DNA of 64,000 nucleotides from Chlamydiales bacterium (GTDB taxonomy: Bacteria > Chlamydiota > Chlamydiia > Chlamydiales > JAJFMA01): contig JAUXSF010000041.1 in the NCBI GenBank assembly GCA_030679955.1, forward strand, positions 62,001 through 126,000, given 5' to 3'. The translations under genes were made by a program, and so were the position numbers. This document shows, in pieces, positions 9,039 to 17,422 of the stretch. The stretch's first letter is position 1. Each line of letters begins with the position of its first letter. The notes beneath the pieces were generated by a model, which was not told where the DNA came from, searched no databases, and saw only the letters and a list, made by a program, of their open reading frames with translations.

Positions 9039-9227
9039 CCTCAGCGCGGGAGCGCTAAGCCTCCTAATAGGTCAGGGTTAGAGTGTAAATTTTGTTGTTT
9101 TTTGAAGGTGAAAATTCGCATGTGTTTTTAACCCACTTCGTCGGTTAAAAACACATGCGAATTATTTACTTGCCTGGCTAGTTACAATGAAATCCTGAGC
9201 TACGAGGAGGCCTCAGCGCTCCTGCGC
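9039..9227. repeat. Nested palindromic element with a perfect 21-bp central hairpin
   Basis: Outer arms (CCTCAGCGCGGGAGCGCT from 9039, and its counterpart GGCCTCAGCGCTCCTGCGC to 9227) enclose a perfect 21-bp stem at 9113-9133 and 9143-9163 with a 9-nt loop. It lies between two minus-strand genes and may terminate the secreted-protein gene that ends at 9240. Confidence 0.75.
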
Positions 9228-9239
9228 ATAGAATCAAAT

Positions 9240-9875
9240 TCACAGGTTTTGCATGGTTTCCAGAAAAACAGGCTTGAACGAACGATAGAGCTCTGGGGGT
9301 GCGGAAAACTCCGCATAGTACAATCGATCATTTAGGATGGTAAAATAGGTCTCACCATCCTCTGGGATATGCGCCACAGTATCCACTACCGTTTGATCAC
9401 CATCTCGATGATAATAGACGACGTTGAAGATACGGCTAAAGCTTACCTGTAACCACTCCATACCTTTTATTTCCATGCGATGCATCTCATTGATCTCGAA
9501 CTTAGCATCAAGCTCAAGGTCATCAACCCTTACTTCATCAACATTATCTTGATCGTCTTTGGCAAAGGTAAGCATAGGAATGCTTTCAGTCTCGCCATCC
9601 ATCCACTGAATTATCTGATGTTGCAAGGTATCTAGGGTGGCATACTCTTGAAGTAAGGGAAACTCTACGAAAACAAATGAAACACCAACATCATCGGAGT
9701 AATCGAAGGCGACTACTTCCGGCACATTAACTAATAAATGTACCCAGCTGTCTGACACGCTGAGCTCATCGAAAGGAGCTTGAAGCTCAGTCGCAATGTT
9801 GACATTTTGTCCCGCGTTGATGATTCCACAGCAACAACAAAAAAGCAGGGCTAACGACATGTAAAATTTGTTCAT
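9240..9875 (-). CDS. Secreted protein of unknown function, about 211 aa
   Basis: The ATG at 9875 is preceded by GAAAGGTGTCC; a GTG two codons earlier is within that site. Seen: a signal peptide (MNKFYMSLALLFCCCCGIINAG) with cleavage expected after residue 21, then an acidic, beta-rich mature domain (VPEVVAFDYSDDVGVSFVF, VRVDDLELDAKFEI, VVYYHRDGDQTVVDTVAHI). The CCCC just before the cleavage site could allow lipidation, but no clear lipobox is present. No family recognised. Its two upstream neighbours on the same strand are a Nudix and an APH protein. Confidence 0.65.
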   Translation of the reverse strand: MNKFYMSLALLFCCCCGIINAGQNVNIATELQAPFDELSVSDSWVHLLVNVPEVVAFDYSDDVGVSFVFVEFPLLQEYATLDTLQHQIIQWMDGETESIPMLTFAKDDQDNVDEVRVDDLELDAKFEINEMHRMEIKGMEWLQVSFSRIFNVVYYHRDGDQTVVDTVAHIPEDGETYFTILNDRLYYAEFSAPPELYRSFKPVFLETMQNL

Positions 9876-9966
9876 GGACACCTTTCTACTACTGGAGTTT
9901 TCAAACCTTTCAAGTCAGGGGAATCTAGCACAACCCGACAAATATCGACAAGTAAAGTTTTAAATA

Positions 9967-10461
9967 CTAAAGATCGTAGACCAAGCGAATGCAGGGATCT
10001 TCGTCACGCATAAGATCCATCTTGAGAGCATCCTCAGGTGTTATCCAGGTAAAACCTTTATGTTCCTTAAAATGTATTGCAACCTGCTGTGGAGCCTCTT
10101 GTGGCTTACAGCGAATCATGTGATAGATATAGTCAAATTTGGGATACTTAATATAGACCTTGCCCCAATACTCGATGGGGATACAGGAAATATCAAAACC
10201 AGTCTCTTCGCTGATTTCGCGCACAGCAGCCTGTAGAGGTGTTTCACCCCTCTCTAGTTTACCACCGGGAATTCCCCATTTGTTACCTTCAGAAGTGTGG
10301 TCTTGACGGTGTAATACAAGAATCTTGTCCTGATATTCCAGAAAACACCCTACGACTTCTACTCTAGGGTTAAAATCTTCCGGCTTTTCCAAAAAAATAT
10401 CCGCGTATGATGGTGCTATGCATAAGATGAGCGCTGTTATAACACGACACAATAAAGACAT
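9967..10461 (-). CDS. Nudix hydrolase with signal peptide
   Basis: 164 aa, ATG preceded by AAGGATCCCAA. Residues 1-20 (MSLLCRVITALILCIAPSYA) are a typical signal peptide with an AYA-like end. The mature part is a single Nudix domain with a full Nudix box from about residue 67: GGKLERGETPLQ then AVREISEETGF, matching GX5EX7REUXEEXGU. Known: Nudix enzymes cleave nucleoside diphosphates linked to another moiety. Inferred: export makes cytosolic housekeeping unlikely; a periplasmic or host nucleotide is a better guess. It lies 9 bp from the APH gene, in the same transcription unit. Confidence 0.85.
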   Translation of the reverse strand: MSLLCRVITALILCIAPSYADIFLEKPEDFNPRVEVVGCFLEYQDKILVLHRQDHTSEGNKWGIPGGKLERGETPLQAAVREISEETGFDISCIPIEYWGKVYIKYPKFDYIYHMIRCKPQEAPQQVAIHFKEHKGFTWITPEDALKMDLMRDEDPCIRLVYDL

Positions 10462-10470
10462 TTGGGATCC

Positions 10471-11388
10471 TTATTGGAAACTTGCAATCTGTAACAATGC
10501 ACGCATACTTTCGCGTACCAGTGGTTTGTCACCAGTGTGATGACTAAAAACCGCTAAATTGGCACTTTGATGAATAGCTCTTAATCGAGCTAACAACCAT
10601 GTTTCGGCACTTATCTCACCATAAGTCGCGCGGAACAATTCCTGACCCTTGGGCGGCAGAAAACTGTGAATAATCGATAAATCCAATGCAGGATCGCCAA
10701 TGTGTATATCACCCCAATCAATAACCCCCGCAAGATGGTGAGCATCGTCTAAGAGAAGATGTCTGATGTAAAAATCACCATGAACAATTTTAGAATCGTG
10801 TGGCGGCCGAAGTGCTTTTGCCTCTTCCAGCATATGCTGAAATGGCATAGTGGTGTCCATCAAACGCAACTGAACGATTTCCTGCAAATTCTGCTGGATA
10901 ATTGGAAGAATACGCGCAACATTCAGCCTCCCCAGCATGTCCCCAGGTAAGTTGCAGTACTCGGCTTGATTTATTGGGACTGAATGTAATGTCGACAAAA
11001 AGGTAGCGAGGGAGGGTGCCAGCTTAATGCGGTCAGCATCAGATAAATCCACATGACATGCTGTACGCCCCTTGAGAAGCTCATAGCCACTAAAGGGCCA
11101 TGGATAATCATCTGTCGGCATACCAAGCCACTTAGGCACGGGTATGGGAATGGATAGGCTCTCAGCAAGCTTGGGAAGCATACACGCTTCATGCCTCAAA
11201 AGAGGAACGGCGATCTGTCGTCTGGGGAATCGAAAGACAAAGGTATCGTCTACCAAAAAAGCCGTATTATCCCAGCCAACGCCTATTAACTTAATGTTTT
11301 GTGCACCCAAGTTGGGAAACTGCTCCTGGATCATCGCCAGGGCTCTTGGTGCTTCTACAATATGCTCTGCTTCCCACAATCGTGTCAT
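10471..11388 (-). CDS. APH/macrolide-phosphotransferase-like kinase
   Basis: 305 aa, full length for the aminoglycoside/macrolide phosphotransferase fold. Seen: FRFPRR (ATP-lysine equivalent region), the catalytic loop VHGDFYIRHLLLDD near residue 195, and the metal-binding segment IDWGDIHIGDPALDL. The usual Asn of HGD....N is His here, as in the HGDLYARHLL subgroup. Known: such kinases phosphorylate antibiotics or small alcohols; family membership alone does not prove resistance. It is the first gene of the minus run leading to the exported Nudix protein. Confidence 0.82.
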   Translation of the reverse strand: MTRLWEAEHIVEAPRALAMIQEQFPNLGAQNIKLIGVGWDNTAFLVDDTFVFRFPRRQIAVPLLRHEACMLPKLAESLSIPIPVPKWLGMPTDDYPWPFSGYELLKGRTACHVDLSDADRIKLAPSLATFLSTLHSVPINQAEYCNLPGDMLGRLNVARILPIIQQNLQEIVQLRLMDTTMPFQHMLEEAKALRPPHDSKIVHGDFYIRHLLLDDAHHLAGVIDWGDIHIGDPALDLSIIHSFLPPKGQELFRATYGEISAETWLLARLRAIHQSANLAVFSHHTGDKPLVRESMRALLQIASFQ

Positions 11389-11404
11389 GATTTACCGTGT
11401 AATT

Positions 11405-11677
11405 TTATCGTCTAAACAACCACAACAGCAAGTTGAGGAGAATCGTCAGGACTATGCTGATTAGCAAGGATGTCGCTAGCGGTATCCGTACATTGAAGTT
11501 ACCCTTGCCTAGCTGAAAGTCACCAGGAAGACCACCTAGAGGCAAGCCTGCCTTAGCAATAACCCAAAGAGCCAAGCCAGCAACAATGACTACCGATCCG
11601 ATAATCACAAGCCATTTTCCTATTAGCGTCCCGTCCATGCAAAGTAGTTTATGAGATTCCGGACTAAAATTCCACAC
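11405..11677 (-). CDS. DUF2905 small membrane protein
   Basis: Up to 90 aa. Two transmembrane helices (GKWLVIIGSVVIVAGLALWV and IPLATSLLISIVLTILLNLL) flank a conserved LPGDFQLGKGNFNVRIPL loop, the DUF2905 pattern. The start is uncertain: the ATG at 11677 or the one at 11638 (MDGTLIGKW), which fits the family length better; neither has a good ribosome site. Function unknown. Confidence 0.75.
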   Translation of the reverse strand: MWNFSPESHKLLCMDGTLIGKWLVIIGSVVIVAGLALWVIAKAGLPLGGLPGDFQLGKGNFNVRIPLATSLLISIVLTILLNLLLWLFRR

Positions 11678-11796
11678 ATAACATTAAAATATTTACAATA
11701 GTGATAATTTACAACTAGATAATAAATATTTAATTTAGTTTATTATTTGTTTGATATAATTAGTTTTATCTAAGATACTTAGTGAGGTCTATTTTA

Positions 11797-13878
11797 ATGG
11801 AACTACCTCCAAAATTGCCAGACTCACCACCGATTGAAAATGTCGGCACCCCGAGCAAGCTAGAGCAAACAGGGAAGGCGAATGAAGCTAAATTAGATGT
11901 GACCTCTAAAGCTAAAGACACTATTCGTGCAAGTTTCAAGGACCTTACATCAACCCTATCATCAGCTCAGCATCGCGCTCGTCCAACCGCGCAACGTATC
12001 GCCTCCGTGGTGATGAAAAAAATTGGCCTACAAAGATTAATGGGCGCTCCCGCTAAGCAAACAGGAGCAGAAGAGGGCCGAAGACTCTCAACCCCATCTA
12101 TTACAAAGTTTGTCTTACCTAAAGATGAAATGGTCTCTCTGTCAAAGGGAATGGAGCAAGTCAAAATTCTGTCATCCCCAGAGAATAGAGCTAAACTAAA
12201 AGAGTTAGGAGAAAAGCTCACAAATGCTCAAGAGGTACTGGAAAACTGTCAAAACAGAGACATGAAACCAAAGTTGATGGCTGATGGAACTCTAAGGGCA
12301 GTTTATAGCCCTATGGGAATGGGGAGCCACAGAGGCAAATCCACAGAATCTGCGGATGCTCTCCATTACATAACAGATACTCTAAACCAAGCTGCTCAAG
12401 CAGGCGTGACCTCCGGCCTGTCGCAGACGCTTAAAGCCTTTTTGGCTCTGCCACAGCTAAGAGATCGTGTAGAATTTGACACAGATTTGGCCGTGAATCT
12501 GCAACAGACAATGCATTCTGTCTTTGAAGCTGATCGTTCCGCTCCTCCTAATGTAGTGAACAAAGAGGTCATGCTCGACAATCTTCTGGCAGGACACGCA
12601 CCCACGGCTCACCTGCTACTGCAGACACATCAAAATAACCAAAACTCACGAAATCTGTTTAAAGATTTATCAGAAAGATTTGATGAAAAGCGGAGCGACC
12701 TCTCCCCTGCCGACATGATGACGGCTTTTAATAATATTTTAGACCTTGCAGATATGTACATTAGCGGTAAGGAAAGCTTGGCATTAGGCGGAAAGGTCAG
12801 GGATGATGCTAAAGAACAGCTGTCGACACTCGCTCAAAAGGCTATTAGATCTGGAGACCCTGAACTAATGGTGCGTGGCGAGAGCTTACAATCAGCGATT
12901 GATGCGGAGTTTACCAAGCGCGGAGTCTCTCCCCCTTCTTCTCGAAAGCTCCTACAACTGAACGAACAACTAAAGGAAACACCTACAGCGGGAGGAGTTA
13001 TTCAAGCCCAGGCTGCCATAGCAGCGGCCTCAGCACGCGCAGATAGCAATGAAAAGCTCCCAGCTGCAATCGAAACACTAAAAACTACCTTAAGTGAAAT
13101 CATCCCTACTCTAGACGTACCTTTCAGCTTTGAAAACCAAACTGCTGAAACAATAGCCGATGTTGCAAGTAGGGAACTAGATTCTATTTGGCAGTCTATC
13201 AATCCCTCCGAGTTCGATCGCCTTGCGTGGTCAAAACCAGACAAGGCTGACACCGCGCCCAATATTGTAAAGGCTACTGCAGCCTTCAATGGCATTTCTC
13301 AGTTAGTTCAACACCAAATACTCACATCCAAAGAACCCAAAGTCATTACCGAAAAAGTGATCGATGCGGCCTATATAGCTTTGAAAGAGGGTAAATTCGA
13401 CAGTTCTCAAGCTTTGCTTTCAGGATTGACCGGGAATGCTACACACCGCCTCAAGAAAACTGTATGGAACCAGCTTGATCCTGCTAGTCAAAGTAAACTA
13501 GACGAAATGAAAGCAGTCTTCTCGACAGAAAAAAACTGGAAAGCCCTTCGAGCCGCAATTAATGAAGACAAGCGAGACACTCTTCAACCACAGCTAGGGC
13601 TCTTTCTTACAGATCTAACAAAAATAGACGCAGGAAATCCTGATTCTTCACGCCTACAGGATGGTGGAGAGGGCGTCAATCTAGCAAGAAATCGATTGAT
13701 GCAGTCCGTTAAAGACGATCTCACCGGCCATATCAACCGTATCAAAGATCGCGGACCTGTAGCTCTCGATGCCAACTTCAGTGATACCCTGAAGCTATTA
13801 GCTATGCGTCAAGATGCATCAGAGGATGAATTATATAGGAAGTCCTTGGAAGTAGAACCGCGAGGCTCAGCAACTTAG
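11797..13878 (+). CDS. Unrecognised 693-aa helical protein, possible effector
   Basis: The ATG at 11797 is preceded by GTGAGGTCTATTTTA, with GAGGT as ribosome site; the GTG five codons earlier is part of that site. Seen: a Pro-rich start (MELPPKLPDSPPIENVGTP), a basic segment (RARPTAQRIASVVMKKIGLQ), then a long polar helical body with heptad-like stretches (LKELGEKLTNAQEVLENCQN). No signal peptide or membrane helix. The upstream 104 bp is very A/T-rich. The same layout (disordered Pro-rich N-terminus, helical body, A/T-rich promoter) recurs in other unknown genes here. Inferred: type III effector candidate. Confidence 0.65.
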   Translation: MELPPKLPDSPPIENVGTPSKLEQTGKANEAKLDVTSKAKDTIRASFKDLTSTLSSAQHRARPTAQRIASVVMKKIGLQRLMGAPAKQTGAEEGRRLSTPSITKFVLPKDEMVSLSKGMEQVKILSSPENRAKLKELGEKLTNAQEVLENCQNRDMKPKLMADGTLRAVYSPMGMGSHRGKSTESADALHYITDTLNQAAQAGVTSGLSQTLKAFLALPQLRDRVEFDTDLAVNLQQTMHSVFEADRSAPPNVVNKEVMLDNLLAGHAPTAHLLLQTHQNNQNSRNLFKDLSERFDEKRSDLSPADMMTAFNNILDLADMYISGKESLALGGKVRDDAKEQLSTLAQKAIRSGDPELMVRGESLQSAIDAEFTKRGVSPPSSRKLLQLNEQLKETPTAGGVIQAQAAIAAASARADSNEKLPAAIETLKTTLSEIIPTLDVPFSFENQTAETIADVASRELDSIWQSINPSEFDRLAWSKPDKADTAPNIVKATAAFNGISQLVQHQILTSKEPKVITEKVIDAAYIALKEGKFDSSQALLSGLTGNATHRLKKTVWNQLDPASQSKLDEMKAVFSTEKNWKALRAAINEDKRDTLQPQLGLFLTDLTKIDAGNPDSSRLQDGGEGVNLARNRLMQSVKDDLTGHINRIKDRGPVALDANFSDTLKLLAMRQDASEDELYRKSLEVEPRGSAT

Positions 13879-13933
13879 ATAAAGACTAATGTTCGATTTA
13901 GAATGGAACGTAACATAACTGTATGGTGTTAAC

Positions 13934-15349
13934 ATGAAGCGAATTTTGACATTTGCCTTGCTGTTGTTCGCTGCGGTGAACTTGCAGGTACTTCAGGCCG
14001 ATGAGCTGTTTTGGTCGGGTCTCGTCGGATCCGACGGCACACCCGTGGAGGTGAAGCTAAACAAGGGCGATACCTACGTAATCGAAGCTAAGAAAACTAT
14101 CTCGGAAGGTATCTGGGTAGAAAACAAAAAACCCTTTGCCAATGACGCATGCTACGAATTTAATGCCATGGTCGATGCTGATGGCCCCAAAGCGCTCCCT
14201 ATTTTCAAATCATCAGCGCCAATAGGTGTATGTGATGGCAAATACCACGATGACCATGTTTACAAATCTGAGACCTTTGTAGCAGATGACTCACCTCTAA
14301 AACTCTGGGTGTTTGACACTGACTATCGCGACAACACCGGCAACTTCGAAGCTTCAATTTACAAAGTAGCCTCCGCTACCACTAATACGGATCAAACTAT
14401 CAAAAAGCCTCAAGTCCTTCCTCCTGGAGGCTACATTATTGTAGTGAAAAACTACTTCCCTAAACTGCCTTCAGATATGAGCAAGGAGACCAAACCGGCT
14501 GCTAAGGAAGGCGACCCTCCTGAGCAGCTCAAGCCATCTGAATGGCTAGAGAAACAGTCTATCCAAACACTGGAGTGGTCCGCAGGTGATCAACCAATGA
14601 TCTTATATGCTCCACCCGGATGGAAGAACCCTGCTGGAGAGAAAAAAGACCTTACGGCAGGCCTTAAACTATCCGCGCCAGCATCAATGGACCTCACCAT
14701 CAAAGAGGGGACACCTTTGAACTTAGCAGGAGCCTTCCTCCTAGAAGTAGTCACAACCTACGATAGCAAAGAAGACTTTCTCAAGGCTATGCCTCCCAAA
14801 CCTAGTGATGATGGAACCCCCGGCAAAGAACCGGAGATCTTGTTGATCGATGAAAATGGCTTAGTTATTTCAGACGAAACGAATGATATGGGTCGATTTG
14901 TGACCACATTCGGCCCTCTTGAACTAGGGTGGTCCGATAGCCGCAAAGAAGAGAACCGAGTCTTCTTCAAAGACTTGCTTAAATCTCTAGGCTGCTTCGT
15001 TGCAACTGCCGTTTACCAATCGTGGAATGCCCCACAGCTTAACGTGTTGCGTGAGTTCCGTGATAAAGTCCTACTCACAAATCCCGCAGGAGTACGTTTG
15101 GTAGGCTACTACTACCAGCACGGACCAACCTGGGCCAAAGACCTAGGCCATCGCCCATACCTGAGGGCATTTTTAAAACCGATCATTTCCAGTGTTTCTT
15201 TCGTGCTAGAGCAGATCAATCTGGACAGTGAAACAACACAATATGTGTTTCACAGCGCTGTCGATTGGTTTGAATGGGTTGTATCCCCCTGGACGGACCC
15301 AAAACCAGAATCGCAACCCAAGGAGCTGACCCCAGCCCCTGCAGGTTAA
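13934..15349 (+). CDS. Secreted protein with LecA-like N-terminal region and C-terminal CFI-box-like region
   Basis: 471 aa. Signal peptide MKRILTFALLLFAAVNLQVLQA. About residues 25-145 resemble the galactose-binding PA-I lectin (LecA) fold: WSG....GTPVEVKLNKGDTYVIEA at the start and LWVFDTDYRDNTGNFEASIY at the end, parallel to LecA's IYND...NNSGSFSVNI; this is inference from a partial match. Near residue 355 CFVATAVYQSW and then LREFRDKVLLTNPAGVRLV match the CFIATAAYGS / LR.FRD...L..PAG box of CFI-box-CTERM secreted proteins. The C-terminus is Pro-rich (PESQPKELTPAPAG). Inferred: surface or secreted carbohydrate-binding protein. Confidence 0.65.
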   Translation: MKRILTFALLLFAAVNLQVLQADELFWSGLVGSDGTPVEVKLNKGDTYVIEAKKTISEGIWVENKKPFANDACYEFNAMVDADGPKALPIFKSSAPIGVCDGKYHDDHVYKSETFVADDSPLKLWVFDTDYRDNTGNFEASIYKVASATTNTDQTIKKPQVLPPGGYIIVVKNYFPKLPSDMSKETKPAAKEGDPPEQLKPSEWLEKQSIQTLEWSAGDQPMILYAPPGWKNPAGEKKDLTAGLKLSAPASMDLTIKEGTPLNLAGAFLLEVVTTYDSKEDFLKAMPPKPSDDGTPGKEPEILLIDENGLVISDETNDMGRFVTTFGPLELGWSDSRKEENRVFFKDLLKSLGCFVATAVYQSWNAPQLNVLREFRDKVLLTNPAGVRLVGYYYQHGPTWAKDLGHRPYLRAFLKPIISSVSFVLEQINLDSETTQYVFHSAVDWFEWVVSPWTDPKPESQPKELTPAPAG

Positions 15350-15371
15350 GGAGATCCGCATTTTAAAGAAC

Positions 15372-15466
15372 TAAACGCAAAGGCGCAGAGTCGCCAAGCT
15401 GCAAAGAGAACAATAAAGAACATGCTCCTCTTTGTTTCTTGGCGACTCTCTGCGCCTTTGCGTTTA
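15372..15466. terminator. Bidirectional hairpin of the AAACGCAAAGGCGC family
   Basis: The left arm TAAACGCAAAGGCGCAGAG (then TCGCCAAG) from 15372 pairs with a right arm ending CTGCGCCTTTGCGTTTA at 15466, around a 40-nt A/T-rich loop. It lies between converging genes that stop at 15349 and 15480, so it probably terminates both. Confidence 0.75.
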
Positions 15467-15479
15467 GTCTCCTCTCTGC

Positions 15480-16181
15480 TTACAGAGACCAACGATGGCC
15501 TTCAGCATGTACAGGGCGCATCACAAGCCCCTCTTCCTCACGCTGAACTTCCAAGGCGAATGCATATCTATCGATTTTGAGAACTTCTGCAAGGTCTTGA
15601 GCAGAACAACATGCGTTATTGGGGTCTTCATCGACCTTTCGCGCATTCGGTGAATTTTTAACACGCTCTAGATATGATGCTGGATCAGGAGAACGCCCTA
15701 ATAAACAAGCCTCGAGGTAATCAGCAAGCGCTAAATCCTCGCTACCATCGTTTTGCCCTGTAATAATAAAACTCACCTGCTCAGGATCTAACGCCAAAAT
15801 ACGCTTTAAGGTGGCGTTAGCGACCACAAAACTAGCCGGAAGGATAACATCAGCATTAACTGCCGCAACGACACCCTGGGTACCTGAGGTTGTGCGTTGA
15901 ACAAGCGTTTCACCTTTAATCTGATGTCCATCAAACTGTGAAGGCGAGTTGCCGAATTGGAAACCAGGAATAGGCTCTCCCTTAATTTCGCCCATTAACA
16001 AGTAATTAGGGTTCTTGGCGCGGTAATGGAATGCCTCATCAATCTTGCCAACAGTAACAATCTTATCCGCTCCCGCAGCAAATGCATAAGCAGCTGTAGT
16101 AAATGCACGTATTACGTCGATAACGATGGCTACACCACGCGCCTCTACACAATCCAAGCGATTAAACTTCTCTATTTTCAT
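15480..16181 (-). CDS. ComB-like 2-phosphosulfolactate phosphatase family protein
   Basis: 233 aa, ATG preceded by AAAGGTAAGGTT. Seen: the family pattern IVIDVIRAFTTAAYAFAAGA near the N-terminus, GEIKGEPIPGFQFGNSPSQF, TLVQRTTSGTQGVVAA and ILPASFVVANAT. Known: ComB is a Mg-dependent acid phosphatase acting on 2-phosphosulfolactate in coenzyme M synthesis in archaea; many bacteria carry homologues without that pathway. The true substrate here is unknown, and no ComA or ComC was seen in the window. It converges on the LecA-like gene across a shared hairpin. Confidence 0.82.
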   Translation of the reverse strand: MKIEKFNRLDCVEARGVAIVIDVIRAFTTAAYAFAAGADKIVTVGKIDEAFHYRAKNPNYLLMGEIKGEPIPGFQFGNSPSQFDGHQIKGETLVQRTTSGTQGVVAAVNADVILPASFVVANATLKRILALDPEQVSFIITGQNDGSEDLALADYLEACLLGRSPDPASYLERVKNSPNARKVDEDPNNACCSAQDLAEVLKIDRYAFALEVQREEEGLVMRPVHAEGHRWSL

Positions 16182-16276
16182 AACCTTACCTTTGTTTTCT
16201 AAAGGATATTACCAGAAAATCCTGATTTTCAAACAGCTAATGACAAAATTATTTTTAAATTTATATTTTTCTCAAC

Positions 16277-16282
16277 TATAAT
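16277..16282 (+). promoter_or_regulatory. Probable -10 box (TATAAT) for the LURP-one-like gene
   Basis: A consensus TATAAT lies 34 nt before the ATG at 16316 in an A/T-rich stretch; no good -35 is visible. The GAGG ribosome site sits at about 16307-16310. Confidence 0.45.
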
Positions 16283-16315
16283 AGCTTACATGAAGTAAAT
16301 GAATTTGAGGTAGTT

Positions 16316-17422
16316 ATGAAAATTCAATTGTTTACATCAACCGTGTTAATTCTGCTTATGGCGTCGTTTCCTATATGGGGAGAGGAAACTCCAACAGAAC
16401 AAAAACCTGATATAAAGTGGCTTCCGAATAGCTTTCAAATTACGGGATACAGCACGCGAGAAAACGCCACCTGGAATCTAGAAACTCCTGATACCCACTA
16501 TGGTTATATCACACGGGTACTGCAGGGAAACTGGCCAGAGTATATCCTCTACTACGTCAATGGAAAGATTCATGCAAGAGCAACCGTTCGAGAATCCATC
16601 AATGGCTCGGTAGATGTTGTGTCAAGCCTAGGTAAAAAACTAGGTAACGTAACGAACAGATTTTGGGTGTTCACTCCAAAATTAGACATCTACAATAATG
16701 AAGGAGAATGGTTAGCTACGCTCAAACTTAATTTTTTTGGAACCAAGGCTACTTTGTATCCTGCTGACAGCCAAGAGCCTATTGCAACGTTGACTAGGCC
16801 ATATTTTGCTGTAGGAGATAAATGGACGGTAAACATCACAGATCCAGAAGCAATGCAAAACCTTGGCATTGACCCACGTTTAGTTATCATGGCTGTAGTC
16901 GTTCAAACAGACAAGGAATGGCTGGATAAAGAACGCAGTCGACAAGCCTGGCAAAAATTTTTCGAAGAACAAGCCAAGCGAAATGCACAAATTAACTTAC
17001 AAAAGTCTGCAGCAATTTACGTGCCTATCACTCACCTATTGATTGTCGAACGCGATCACGAAACAGTTTCAAAAAACATACAAGTTCTTGAACCTGAAAA
17101 CGCAGATGAAATTTTAGATAGTTATGTAGAAGTTGTCTCTGAACTTCAGGAACACGCAGAAAAACTTGAAGATGTAAACCCCACTAAAGCTGACTTTGAG
17201 GAAGCTCAGAGAGTTGCTGACGAAAAAATAGATGCGATTGAAGAAGCAATGGAAGCCAACGCCGCTGCCGATCCAGATCAGGAAGAATTGCTTCCCGAAG
17301 ACCAAAGGATTATATCTGGTATAGAGTTAATCATGCCTTTGTTAGATAGCAATGAACTGACAGAAGGTGAAAAAGCCGCTCTAGTACACATGATGGATCG
17401 ACAACTGGAGGAAGCTAACTAA
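16316..17422 (+). CDS. Secreted protein with a LURP-one/tubby-like region
   Basis: 368 aa with signal peptide MKIQLFTSTVLILLMASFPIWG. About residues 35-205 alternate beta strands in the LURP-one-related (tubby-like, phospholipid-scramblase-like) manner: RFWVFTPKLDIYNNEGEWLA, TLKLNFFGTKATLYPADS, YFAVGDKWTVNITDPE. The C-terminal third is acidic and helical (VVSELQEHAEKLEDVNPTKA, AIEEAMEANAAADPDQEE) and may be a coiled coil. Function unknown; export of a LURP-one fold is unusual. Its stop codon ends exactly one base before the stop of the converging antiporter gene, leaving no intergenic space. Confidence 0.65.
   Translation: MKIQLFTSTVLILLMASFPIWGEETPTEQKPDIKWLPNSFQITGYSTRENATWNLETPDTHYGYITRVLQGNWPEYILYYVNGKIHARATVRESINGSVDVVSSLGKKLGNVTNRFWVFTPKLDIYNNEGEWLATLKLNFFGTKATLYPADSQEPIATLTRPYFAVGDKWTVNITDPEAMQNLGIDPRLVIMAVVVQTDKEWLDKERSRQAWQKFFEEQAKRNAQINLQKSAAIYVPITHLLIVERDHETVSKNIQVLEPENADEILDSYVEVVSELQEHAEKLEDVNPTKADFEEAQRVADEKIDAIEEAMEANAAADPDQEELLPEDQRIISGIELIMPLLDSNELTEGEKAALVHMMDRQLEEAN

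Noticed and set aside
10471-11388. Antibiotic resistance determinant
   Set aside because: The APH fold is clear, but substrate cannot be inferred and no mobile context is present.
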